This document shows positions 29,740 to 38,002 of a DNA stretch of 64,000 bases, piece after piece (position 1 is the first letter of the stretch; every line of letters starts with the position of its first letter). The notes beneath the pieces are model-generated. The model saw only the letters and a list, made by a program, of their open reading frames with translations, was not told the origin of the DNA and ran no database searches. This DNA is from JBBQLG01 sp964251665 (GTDB lineage Bacteria; Bacteroidota; Bacteroidia; Cytophagales; Spirosomataceae), in assembly GCA_964251665.1 (NCBI GenBank), contig CAXUKO010000007.1, positions 124,001 through 188,000 on the forward strand, written 5' to 3'. The position numbers were made by a program, and so were the translations under genes.

Positions 29740-32112
29740 ATGGAACAAACGCGCGACAGTATTGCCGATATCTGGGGTGAACGCACCCCGCACTATGGCG
29801 ATTGGCCCGTCCGGGTTGATCGGCGAACCTCAGCCGAGCCTGATCACTGGATTCAATCCGCCTGCGTGCTCTGCTCGAATGGCTGCGGTCTGGAAATCGG
29901 CGTGAAAGACGGACGCATCGTCGGTGTTCGCGGCCTCGACCGGGACCCTGTTAATCACGGTCGACTTGGCCCCAAGGGGCTGCACGGCTGGGAAGCCAAC
30001 CACAGCCCCGACCGGCTGACCAAACCCCTCATCCGGCGCAACGGCCAACTGGAAGAAGCCACCTGGGATGAAGCCATGAACCTGATTGTTGAGCGGTCGC
30101 GGGATATTATCCAGAAACACACGAGTCTGGCTATGGGCTTCTACACCTCCGGGCAACTGTTTCTGGAAGAGTATTATACGCTGGCGGTCCTGGGCAAGGC
30201 GGGGCTGAATACGCCCCACATGGATGGTAATACGCGCCTGTGTACGGCCACCGCTGCGGCCGCGCTCAAACAATCGTTCGGCTCCGACGGACAGCCCGGC
30301 TCTTACATCGACCTCGACATTGCCGAAACCATCATGCACGTCGGCCACAACATAGCCTCGCAGCATACCGTCCTCTGGATGCGGATTCTCGACCGCCTGG
30401 CCGGACCGAACCCACCCAAACTCATTGTCATTGACCCCCGCCGGACCTTCACGGCAGAAAAAGCCCATATTCACCTGATGCCCCGCGTCGGCACCAACGT
30501 TCCGGTACTGAACGGGTTACTCAATCTGATTATCGAAGCCGGGCAGATCGATCAGGCATTCATCGACGCGCATACCGTTGGCTTCGATGAACTGAAGAAA
30601 ACGGTTGCCAAATGGACACCGGGCCGGGTGGAGGAACTGACCGGCGTTCCGGCCGAACAACTCCGGGCGGCTGCTCACCTGCTTGGCACTTCCAATACAC
30701 TGGTAAGCAGCGCGTTGCAGGGCGTGTATCAGTCGATGCAGGCCACGGCAGCGGCCGTTCAGGTCAATAACCTCCACCTGATACGGGGACTGATTGGGCG
30801 ACCGGGCTGCGGTATCTACCAGATGAACGGGCAGCCTACTGCCCAGAACACCCGCGAAACCGGAGCGGATGGTGATATGCCCGCCTTCCGCAATTCGGGC
30901 AATCCTGAGCACATGAACCAGTTGGCCCGGCTCTGGAATGTGGATGTTCGCAACATTCCGCACTGGTCACCGCCCACGCACGCCATGCAGATCTGGCGGT
31001 ACGCCGAGCAGGGGTCCATCAAATTTTTGTGGATCAGTGCCACCAACCCGGCCGTTTCCATGCCCGATCTGGCCCGGGTTCGGAAGATTCTGCAAAAAGA
31101 AGGTTTGTTCGTCGTCGTGCAGGACGCGTTTATGACGGAAACCGCCCGGTACGCGGATGTGGTGCTGCCAGCCGCCATCTGGGGCGAGAAAACGGGCTGC
31201 ATGACCAACGTCGACCGAACCGTACACCTCACGCAAAAGGCCATTGAGCCACCGGGTGAAGCCAAAGCTGACCTTGATATTTTCGTCGATTATTCCAGGC
31301 GGATGGACTTCCGGGACAAAGACGGCGCCCCGCTGATTAAGTGGGATACGGCCGAGGGTGCGTTTGATGCCTGGCGGGAATGCACGCGGGGCCGTCCCTG
31401 CGATTATACCGGCATGACGTACGAAAAACTGCGCCGGGGTGGTATTCAGTGGCCCTGCAACGAGGAACACCCCGATGGCACCCCGCATCTGTACACAGAC
31501 GGGGTCTTTCATACCGGTGCGGACGACTGCGAAGCCTATGGCTTCGACATGACGACCGGCGGGGCCGTAACGCCGGAGGAATACAAAGCCAACGACCCAA
31601 AGGGCAAAGCGTTTATCCGCGCGGCCGACTACGAGCCACCCCACGAACAGCCCGACGAAGCGTACCCGTTATGGCTCACGACGGGTCGGTTGGTGTATCA
31701 CTTCCACACCCGCACCAAAACGGGTCGCTCCGCCGACCTGGCCAAGGCAGCCCCGGATTCCTTCGTGCAGATTGCGGCCGAAGATGCTACCCGCTACGGT
31801 ATTGCGGAGGGCGATCTGATCGAGGTCGAGTCGCGCCGGGGGCGGGTACTCGAACCGGTTCGTATTGGTGATATTGAGCCGGGTCTGGTTTTCATTCCGT
31901 TCCACTTTGGCTACTGGGACGACCCCAAACGGAGCCGGGCCGCCAACGAACTGACGCTCACCGAGTGGGACCCGGTCAGCAAACAGCCGCACTTTAAGTA
32001 CGCGGCCGTTCGTATTCGCAAGGCAACGCCAACCGACGAAACGGAACTGGTTTCAGACCTTGCCGGGCAGGTGCCCCAAACGGGCAGTGATACACTAAAA
32101 TCGAGAGCGTAG
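29740..32112 (+). CDS. Molybdopterin oxidoreductase (assimilatory nitrate-reductase-like family), fourth cluster Cys absent
   Basis: A 790-residue cytoplasmic protein without Tat signal. The N-terminal Fe-S motif ACVLCSNGC provides C42, C45 and C49, but where the fourth Cys normally sits (GRLCxKG) the sequence is GRLGPKG with G77. The bis-MGD fold follows: Molybdopterin domain from about 85 to 530, and the C-terminal molydop-binding domain (about 640-760) with LTTGRLVYHFHTRTKTGR, a signature close to NasA/NarB nitrate reductases. From memory, a family of related proteins shares the GRLGPKG sequence, so this is probably not a local mutation. Electron donor and substrate are unknown. A helical-bundle gene follows after 2 bp. 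Confidence 0.88.
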   Translation: MEQTRDSIADIWGERTPHYGDWPVRVDRRTSAEPDHWIQSACVLCSNGCGLEIGVKDGRIVGVRGLDRDPVNHGRLGPKGLHGWEANHSPDRLTKPLIRRNGQLEEATWDEAMNLIVERSRDIIQKHTSLAMGFYTSGQLFLEEYYTLAVLGKAGLNTPHMDGNTRLCTATAAAALKQSFGSDGQPGSYIDLDIAETIMHVGHNIASQHTVLWMRILDRLAGPNPPKLIVIDPRRTFTAEKAHIHLMPRVGTNVPVLNGLLNLIIEAGQIDQAFIDAHTVGFDELKKTVAKWTPGRVEELTGVPAEQLRAAAHLLGTSNTLVSSALQGVYQSMQATAAAVQVNNLHLIRGLIGRPGCGIYQMNGQPTAQNTRETGADGDMPAFRNSGNPEHMNQLARLWNVDVRNIPHWSPPTHAMQIWRYAEQGSIKFLWISATNPAVSMPDLARVRKILQKEGLFVVVQDAFMTETARYADVVLPAAIWGEKTGCMTNVDRTVHLTQKAIEPPGEAKADLDIFVDYSRRMDFRDKDGAPLIKWDTAEGAFDAWRECTRGRPCDYTGMTYEKLRRGGIQWPCNEEHPDGTPHLYTDGVFHTGADDCEAYGFDMTTGGAVTPEEYKANDPKGKAFIRAADYEPPHEQPDEAYPLWLTTGRLVYHFHTRTKTGRSADLAKAAPDSFVQIAAEDATRYGIAEGDLIEVESRRGRVLEPVRIGDIEPGLVFIPFHFGYWDDPKRSRAANELTLTEWDPVSKQPHFKYAAVRIRKATPTDETELVSDLAGQVPQTGSDTLKSRA

Positions 32113-32114
32113 TC

Positions 32115-32573
32115 ATGCACATTGGCAATTATTTAACCCTTGTTCAACAGAGCGAACAGCAGTTGGCCCGCGCCTTTATGCAGGTGGCCAACCATCATGG
32201 CGACGAGCCGGATATTTATCAGGTCTGCCAGACGCTGAGCACCTGGTCGCGGGAGCACGCAACGGCGCTACAGCCGCTGGTCGACCGGTACGCCGATGCG
32301 AAAAGTGATGAGCCCGAACGGCTCAGTCAGCCGTTGTTCGACCAGCCGCGCACGGGTAGTCTGGCCCTGCTCCGCGATTTGCACGACCTTTACCTGCTGG
32401 CCAACGAAGTGGAATTATGCTGGGTGGTGCTGTTGCAGGCTGCCCGTGGCCTGCGCGATGCCGATCTGGAAGCCCAGTGCACGGATTTCGACAAAACCAC
32501 CAAACGGCAGCTTACCTGGCTGATGACCCGCATTAAACAGGCCGCCCCCCAAACGCTGATTGTCGCGGAGTGA
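32115..32573 (+). CDS. Helical-bundle protein paired with the molybdoenzyme
   Basis: A 152-residue all-helical protein with about four long helices and conserved-looking His/Glu positions (LARAFMQVANHHGDEPD; WSREHATALQPLVDRY; LLANEVELCWVVLLQAARG). The pattern resembles ferritin-like or hemerythrin-like bundles, but metal ligands cannot be assigned with confidence. It starts 2 bp after the molybdopterin oxidoreductase stop, so it is translated from the same message and probably acts with that enzyme, for example as a chaperone or electron-transfer/accessory subunit. No recognised family name. Confidence 0.75.
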   Translation: MHIGNYLTLVQQSEQQLARAFMQVANHHGDEPDIYQVCQTLSTWSREHATALQPLVDRYADAKSDEPERLSQPLFDQPRTGSLALLRDLHDLYLLANEVELCWVVLLQAARGLRDADLEAQCTDFDKTTKRQLTWLMTRIKQAAPQTLIVAE

Positions 32574-32617
32574 CCCCACCCCAACCCCTCCCTAACGGGG
32601 AGGGGTTGGGGTGGGGT
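32573..32617. terminator. 20-bp perfect inverted repeat between convergent genes
   Basis: ACCCCACCCCAACCCCTCCC (32573-32592) pairs perfectly with 32598-32617 around a 5-nt loop. It begins at the last base of the plus-strand stop codon, and its right arm lies inside the coding end of the minus-strand transporter, where it encodes the tail PTPTPPR. It probably serves as a shared terminator. Confidence 0.7.
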
Positions 32618-33641
32618 ATAAACTCACGACCATCCCGACAAACGTACCAACCCAGGCCACCAGCGCGACGTAGATAAAGCCCCCAGCCAGGGGACGCAGA
32701 AAATCCATACGCAGGGCTTCCGACAGCCGCCAGGTACAGACCATGTACATGCCCAGCGGGAAGACAAAACTCCAGTACTGCGGAGTATACGTCACCGGCA
32801 CTCTTTTGTACACATACCGCCATCCTTCGAGCAGGACGATCAGCGGAATCCACCACGTTGCCGTTGCCCAGGCCAGTAGACTGATGCCTTTAATAAACGG
32901 CAGACAATCAGCCAGTCCGGTGCCGATTGTCGCCTGAATCCCCTGAATCAGCGTGGCCCCCGCCAGTGTAGTAATCGACACCGCACCCATATCGATCCAG
33001 TAGGGCGGTGTGAAGTCATCGGCTTTTTCGGGCAGAAACAGCAGCCGGTACAGAATCAGGGTGATAAAAACCAGGTAGAATACAAACCCCAGCAGGAACA
33101 TACAAAGGGTGCCGAACAAAATGAGCGCGGGCGGATACGGCAGCTGCGGAGCCAGCAGCGTACCCAGAATAGCCAGCGATTGCGTCGATACAGTAATTAA
33201 CAACCAGGTTCCGTTGATGCCTTGCGCCAGCGTCGGTTTTTTCGGGGCGATGACCATACCGACAAAAAACGCGTAGATCAGCACGAGCCAGACCCCCAGC
33301 CCGAACACCCAAAGACCAATGGCGACGGTAGCCTCATGCGCCAGCAACTGATACTGAATGCCCAGCACACACGAACCCGCCACAACGGTAAAAAAGCCGG
33401 GGCCTTTGGCATGAGCCGTCAGGTCGGCCAGAAAATCAGGAAAGAACAACAGCAGACGCAGGATCAACAGGAGCAGCAACAGGCCAAATGCCAGTTTATT
33501 GACCCAGAACAGGGCGGTGCTGATTGCTTCCATCCCCGCCAGATGCGCCCCGACAGACACGATACCGGTAGCCATGACAAGGGCAAAATAAGCGGGTGGC
33601 AGGGTCTTGACTGGCTCAATCAGCCTGGATGGAAGAGGCAT
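32592..33641 (-). CDS. TehA/SLAC1-type transporter (TDT family)
   Basis: From ATG 33641 the protein has 349 residues and about ten membrane helices, beginning LPPAYFALVMATGIVSVG, the typical first helix of the tellurite-resistance/dicarboxylate transporter family, which includes SLAC1 anion channels. It moves anions such as nitrate, chloride or dicarboxylates across the inner membrane; the nearby nitrate-reductase-like enzyme on the other strand makes an oxyanion plausible but unproven. The frame stays open upstream to a GTG at 33821, and an ATG lies at 33761; I prefer 33641 because the extra 60 residues are hydrophilic and not part of the family. The C-terminus is encoded by a palindrome arm. 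Confidence 0.82.
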   Translation of the reverse strand: MPLPSRLIEPVKTLPPAYFALVMATGIVSVGAHLAGMEAISTALFWVNKLAFGLLLLLLILRLLLFFPDFLADLTAHAKGPGFFTVVAGSCVLGIQYQLLAHEATVAIGLWVFGLGVWLVLIYAFFVGMVIAPKKPTLAQGINGTWLLITVSTQSLAILGTLLAPQLPYPPALILFGTLCMFLLGFVFYLVFITLILYRLLFLPEKADDFTPPYWIDMGAVSITTLAGATLIQGIQATIGTGLADCLPFIKGISLLAWATATWWIPLIVLLEGWRYVYKRVPVTYTPQYWSFVFPLGMYMVCTWRLSEALRMDFLRPLAGGFIYVALVAWVGTFVGMVVSLYPTPTPPR

Positions 33642-33901
33642 AGAACGTACTGGTTTAGGTGCTTCCCATTCGAAACAACGAATGGTGAACCAGTGGCTAC
33701 CAACCCGTTCAGTTTCTTCGGCTATGGTCCTCAACCCACGGAGGGTGGCGGTTACGGGCATGTCGTCGCCTTTGAATAAATACCTCGCCCGTTCTCTCAA
33801 ATCGGCAACGCGTAACGGCACCGGCTGGTGTACTTTAGCCCTACTTCCGTGCGGTTCAGCACGAGATTTATGCGTATCTTATCCGGTAAAAAACGTACTG
33901 C

Positions 33902-35533
33902 ATGGAAGCCCGAAAAGACAGCCCGGACCCGAATGACCCTAAGCCCGTTGAGAAACTGACCGTCGATAAACAGGAGCAGAAATCCCGATTTTCGACTGAC
34001 ACCTTAGATAGAACCGTTATTGCCATTCCGCTCCTTGATCTGATGGAGGCTGACCGCAAAAAACGGGGCAAGCCCCGGAAAACACAGCCGACCGGAACAG
34101 CAGCCGACGCCCCGATGTCAGCGGTTCCGGCTGGCTACAACGTGATTATCGACTTAAACCTCCGCTACGATCAGGGGCGCGATGAAGCCGCCAACCGGGT
34201 GACCCAGTTAATTAAGGATGTAACGACGGAGTTGCCCAACCGAACGGAATCTAAAATCAATCAGGCCAAGAGCGACTTTAGTCAGCAGTACATTTTCGCC
34301 TGGCTGCATGGTGATGTGATTCAGGAGATTGTCCGGCGGGACGCTGAAGAAGCCCGGAAAGATGGTGGAAAACGAGCCATTCACCGCATCTGGCCCGATT
34401 TCAAGATACAGGCGTTCATCAATAAATCCATTAGTACCATCAAAGCCGATGCCGCTCACTACTCGTTTTCGGCCCTGGGCAAAGACATCACCTGGGCGGT
34501 CATGGATTCGGGCATCGACCGGACGCACCGCCATTTCAGGCTGCACGACAACCTGCACGCCAACGCCACGTATCATTTCGATTTCACCGGCAGCAACGAT
34601 CCGTTTCGCGACGATTTCGGGCATGGCACCCACGTAGCGGGCATTATCGCGGGTGAAGTCGTTGTCAAAGACGCCGAAGCCGCCACAAAGACAGAAGTCG
34701 ACGCGGGGGTGACACAGCCTATCATCGCCGTTTCGCGGCAGCGCGACGATCAGGGCATTACCACCTTCGTACCGGAAAGCCTGACCACCATTTCGGGCAT
34801 GGCCCCGCGCTGTAAGCTGGTCAGCCTGAAGGTACTCGATCAGGAAGGAAGCGGGCAGGCCAGTAGTCTGATTGCGGCCATCGCCAAAATTCAGGAAATC
34901 AACGGCTACGGCCGCGACGTAAAGATTCACGGCGTCAACCTGAGTCTGGGCTATAATTTCGAACCGGAGTGGTTCGCCTGCGGACAAAGCCCGCTTTGTG
35001 TGGAGGTCGACCGGCTGGTTAAATCAGGCGTTGTAGTGGTCGTAGCGGCTGGCAACACGGGTTATGGCGTGGCCAAGTCGATGTTTCGGGGCAGCGTAGC
35101 CGCCGGGATGCCCCTCAGCATTAACGACCCCGGCAACGCCGAACTGGCTATTACCGTTGGCTCTACCCATCGCGACAGTCCGCATACCTACGGGGTATCG
35201 TACTTTTCGTCTAAAGGGCCAACCGGCGACGGTCGACTGAAACCGGACCTGCTGGCTCCCGGCGAAAAAATCATCTCCTGCGCGGCCGGGGCAAAAAAAG
35301 CCTCCGCCACCACCGACCAACCCTTCGACTACATCGAAGATAGCGGCACCAGTATGGCCGCTCCGCACGTGTCGGGTGTCATCGCGGCTTTTCTGTCCAT
35401 TCGCCGGGAGTACATCGGCAACCCCGAAGCCGTTAAAGACCTCTTTTTATCTACCGCCACCGACCTGAAACGGGACCGTTATTTTCAGGGGCACGGCCTC
35501 ATCGACCTGATGCGGGCCATTCAATCCGTCTAA
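33902..35533 (+). CDS. Cytoplasmic S8 (subtilisin-like) serine protease
   Basis: A 543-residue protein from ATG 33902 with no signal peptide: the start MEARKDSPDPNDPKP is hydrophilic, so it should act inside the cell. Residues 1-190 are a unique N-terminal region with helices but no recognised inhibitor domain. The catalytic domain has D202 in AVMDSGID, H241 in FGHGTHVAG, oxyanion Asn in AAGNTGYG (near 386) and S484 in GTSMAAPHVSG. All triad residues are present. The alpha/beta hydrolase gene starts 13 bp downstream, so the pair is an operon. Intracellular subtilases can be housekeeping proteases or effectors of stress and conflict systems; the tight pairing with a hydrolase favours a dedicated module, which is an inference. 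Confidence 0.93.
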   Translation: MEARKDSPDPNDPKPVEKLTVDKQEQKSRFSTDTLDRTVIAIPLLDLMEADRKKRGKPRKTQPTGTAADAPMSAVPAGYNVIIDLNLRYDQGRDEAANRVTQLIKDVTTELPNRTESKINQAKSDFSQQYIFAWLHGDVIQEIVRRDAEEARKDGGKRAIHRIWPDFKIQAFINKSISTIKADAAHYSFSALGKDITWAVMDSGIDRTHRHFRLHDNLHANATYHFDFTGSNDPFRDDFGHGTHVAGIIAGEVVVKDAEAATKTEVDAGVTQPIIAVSRQRDDQGITTFVPESLTTISGMAPRCKLVSLKVLDQEGSGQASSLIAAIAKIQEINGYGRDVKIHGVNLSLGYNFEPEWFACGQSPLCVEVDRLVKSGVVVVVAAGNTGYGVAKSMFRGSVAAGMPLSINDPGNAELAITVGSTHRDSPHTYGVSYFSSKGPTGDGRLKPDLLAPGEKIISCAAGAKKASATTDQPFDYIEDSGTSMAAPHVSGVIAAFLSIRREYIGNPEAVKDLFLSTATDLKRDRYFQGHGLIDLMRAIQSV

Positions 35534-35546
35534 TCCACCAATTCGT

Positions 35547-36890
35547 ATGGCTACGCTTGCCGACTATCCCTACCTCGAACTTGAATGCACCAAAGACGGC
35601 ACCGTTTCGGACCCGGCCTCTGTTGATGCCCTGCTGACCGAACTGACCACCGCCCAAACCACTGACTTGCTGGTTATATCGCACGGCTGGAACAACGACA
35701 TTGCCGATGCCCGCCAACTCTACCAGCATCTGGTACCGCTCATAGCCGCCGAAGTGGTAAAACGGCCGGACCTGACGAGCCGGAAATTTGCCGTGCTGGG
35801 CGTGCTATGGCCGTCGAAGAAATTTGCCGACGCAGACCTGACGGCGGGGGGCGCGGCCAGCCTCACGCCATCCGGCAGTGACGAACTGGTTGACCGGCTG
35901 CGGGAACTACAGGATTTTTTCGATGGGCCTGAATCGGACGCTACCATTCAGCAAGCCATCGCCGAAGCGACCCAACTGGACCATGACCCCAATGCCCGCA
36001 TCCGGTACGTGGCACTCATGAAAACAATTGTGGCCGGGATGATGCACATCCCGGATAGTGAACCGGAAGACATAGCCGCCAGCCACCTGAACAAAGAGAC
36101 GCCCGATGCCCTGCTGACCCGCCTTTCGGAAGTCGAACTCACCGAGCCGGTGGGTGGTTCGACGGGAGGAGCCGAATCTATCGGCACTTCCGTTGACATG
36201 ATAGCTGGTAATGAGTCCGGTGGGGCCGAGGGGTTCCTGGATTTTAGCGGCTTCATCGACGGTGCCCGGAACTTGCTCAATTTCACGACGTACTATCAGA
36301 TGAAAGCGCGGGCCGGGCAGGTGGGTGTACTGGGACTGCATCCGGTGTTAGCGCAGGTTAAGCAGACCTTACCCTCATGCCGGCTGCACCTGATCGGGCA
36401 TAGCTTCGGGGCACGATTAGTCACAGCTGCCACCGCTGGCCCTGATACGCAGTCAGTGTTGCCGGTGGCTACGCTGAGTTTGTTGCAAGGCGCGTTTTCG
36501 CACTACGGCTTTGCCGATGATTATCTACCCGGAAAAGATGGATTTTTTCGCAGCGTACTGACCCAGCAGAAAGTGACCGGCCCCATTATCATCAGCCAGA
36601 CCCATAACGATAAGGCGGTTGGTCTGGCCTATGCCGTTGCCTCCCGCATTGCCGGGCAAACCGCCGAGGCCATCGGCGACGCAAACGATTTATACGGGGG
36701 CATGGGCGCCAACGGGGCGCAGAAATCGGGGGCCAGTACCCAATTCACCCTAAACGCCGGAACCACCTATACCTTCCAGCCCGGCACCCTCTACAACCTC
36801 AACGCCGACGCCACCATCCACGACCACTCGGACATCTGCCACCCGCAGGTCGCCGTCGCGATTGTGAGTGCGATTGAGGTCGGCGTATAG
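35547..36890 (+). CDS. Cytoplasmic alpha/beta hydrolase, partner of the S8 protease
   Basis: A 447-residue protein with no signal peptide. Residues 35-60 carry the first strand and oxyanion loop (LLVISHGWNND). The nucleophile elbow is LIGHSFGAR with S286. A His in a late strand (SQTHNDKAV, near 355) is a possible base. Between them an insertion of about 200 residues with acidic helices is unusual for a lipase/esterase. The C-terminal 60 residues are Gly/Thr-rich. It is encoded 13 bp after the S8 protease and ends just before an island of structured repeats. I do not recognise a named family; esterase/lipase chemistry is inferred from the GHSFG motif. Confidence 0.8.
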   Translation: MATLADYPYLELECTKDGTVSDPASVDALLTELTTAQTTDLLVISHGWNNDIADARQLYQHLVPLIAAEVVKRPDLTSRKFAVLGVLWPSKKFADADLTAGGAASLTPSGSDELVDRLRELQDFFDGPESDATIQQAIAEATQLDHDPNARIRYVALMKTIVAGMMHIPDSEPEDIAASHLNKETPDALLTRLSEVELTEPVGGSTGGAESIGTSVDMIAGNESGGAEGFLDFSGFIDGARNLLNFTTYYQMKARAGQVGVLGLHPVLAQVKQTLPSCRLHLIGHSFGARLVTAATAGPDTQSVLPVATLSLLQGAFSHYGFADDYLPGKDGFFRSVLTQQKVTGPIIISQTHNDKAVGLAYAVASRIAGQTAEAIGDANDLYGGMGANGAQKSGASTQFTLNAGTTYTFQPGTLYNLNADATIHDHSDICHPQVAVAIVSAIEVGV

Positions 36891-36935
36891 CTCGGTGTTT
36901 CCTGCTACTGAACAGCACTAACACTGGCCTTGTGC

Positions 36936-37084
36936 TGTAAACCGCCGGTCTGACACAGTGAAATACGGTAGGTGTTGGGTTGCCGACATTGAGAAGTCGG
37001 CGAGCGCCCTGTGAGCGGGAACACGGCCCACGCGGAGCGGACAAAACGCACGGTCCAAGCCCAGCCTCCAGGGCTGGATTTCGA
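36936..37084. repeat. Island repeat region B
   Basis: A GC-rich block that starts after the alpha/beta hydrolase gene and ends directly at the stop codon of the broken lipoprotein. It contains GTTGGGT (36974-36980), a hairpin CCGAC / GTCGG next to it, a CGGCCCACGCGG.GCGG string also present at 11153-11169 and 9816-9826, and a terminal hairpin AGCCC / GGGCT. No gene is seen in it. Confidence 0.5.
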
Positions 37085-37518
37085 TTACTGAACTGGGGTT
37101 AATAGCAACTGCTCATCCTCTCGTGTAATTAAAAAGCCATTCTGCTCTCTTTTTACCGTGTAAAAACGAGGTTCCAAGCCGCTACCACGATTTAACTGTA
37201 ACGAGTCACCCACAAAACGCCAAATTAAAGGCTTGGCAATCAATTTATTGGCTACAGCGATTTGAAATATGCCTGTTGTATCTTGATTGAAACTTGCTGT
37301 TACCTCAACATCTTTTATTTCCGGCGAGTCAGGGACAATAACTCTAAGTTCAAATTTTTTCCGCTAATGTCTCTGGGTGAAGTAACTACATTTTTAACGG
37401 CATCTTGGCTTTCACTTGTAGAGCATGCAGTCAAAATAGAGAGCAAAAAAGTAATACAGGAAATAGTTGGTTCATATTTTATGTACTGACGGGCCAATCT
37501 AAACAACGCACGATCCAT
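37085..37518 (-). pseudogene. Lipoprotein gene with a single-base frameshift in an A6 run
   Basis: Two overlapping leftward frames add up to one sensible protein of about 144 residues. The first half (ATG 37518, or TTG within it) encodes a lipoprotein signal: ISCITFLLSILTACSTSES with lipobox LTAC. It then runs VVTSPRDISGKN and would stop shortly after. In the -1 frame the sequence continues FELRVIVPDSPEIKDVEV ... ending LLLTPVQ before TAA at 37085-37087. The switch point is the A6 run (T6 at 37355-37360 on the plus strand). Reading GGA AAA AAT with a -1 slip restores the frame. It is either a one-base deletion, a sequencing error or programmed slippage. The gene is AT-rich and lies between repeat blocks, like an acquired cassette. 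Confidence 0.72.
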
Positions 37519-37716
37519 CTCTTATACCGCGTCTTGTCAAACCTCGACTGTTGGGACGTGCCACCTGTCATTGAGGGCTTGCCTAACGCATTATGGCTAA
37601 CCTGTCAGGACGCGCGTGTTGTCACACAAAACCCGGAAATTGAGCCATAAAGCCTGGCTTCTGAGCCGCGCTGTTTGTCACCAAGACGCCGGCACACAAG
37701 CACATTTTAGACGAAC
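37519..37716. repeat. Island repeat region C (leader-type repeats)
   Basis: A non-coding block upstream of the broken lipoprotein gene. It contains degenerate units sharing CTTGTC/CCTGTCA..., CCCGGAAATTGAGCC... and GCGCTGTTTGTCACCAAGACGC, related to units in regions D and E, and GCCTAAC (37580-37586). The attC-like site C follows directly. Confidence 0.45.
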
Positions 37717-37777
37717 ACCCAACGAACGCAGGTGTTGATGGTGAGGAATGAACCTTTACACACTTGTCTGGTTGGGC
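37717..37777 (-). repeat. attC-like hairpin site C
   Basis: A 61-bp element reading on the minus strand GCCCAAC ... GTTGGGT. The outer boxes pair, the next 6 bases do not, and the inner part pairs again, the R box - spacer - L box layout of attC sites. It aligns with site A (9710-9771) across stem, loop (GTAAAGG.TC.T.CCTC.CCATCAAC) and upstream flank (GACAGG..GCAGGCCGC.AGGTCA.CGT). It lies 49 bp after the stop of the 54-residue gene. Homology to site A is seen; recombination function is inferred. Confidence 0.6.
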
Positions 37778-37826
37778 TACCCACGTTGACCTTGCGGCCT
37801 GCAACCTGTCGTCGGGGATTTGGAAT

Positions 37827-37991
37827 TTAAGGAGCAACTCGTTTCCGACTCGGCAACTTCGCCGTTTTTAGCATTTCGTTGGCCTTTATCAGTTTTTCCG
37901 GAAAGAGTCCCTTGTCACGGTACTGCTCCAAGGAGGGGTCAATCCGCACAATAGGGGCTTTGCTATTATTGAGTTCCTGAACTGTTCTCAT
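37827..37991 (-). CDS. Small protein (54 residues) downstream of the DUF6934 gene
   Basis: ATG at 37991 opens a 54-codon frame ending TAA at 37827-37829. It begins MRTVQELNNSKAPIVRIDP and continues with a helical, Lys-rich second half (LFPEKLIKANEMLKTAKLPSRK). It starts 11 bp after the DUF6934 gene and has the same AT-rich base composition. A small basic/helical partner immediately downstream of a single-domain protein is the layout of toxin-antitoxin and similar modules; I recall such small ORFs accompanying DUF6934 genes in Cytophagales, though this is from memory. No established function. Confidence 0.65.
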   Translation of the reverse strand: MRTVQELNNSKAPIVRIDPSLEQYRDKGLFPEKLIKANEMLKTAKLPSRKRVAP

Positions 37992-38002
37992 GGTGTTTAA
38001 AA

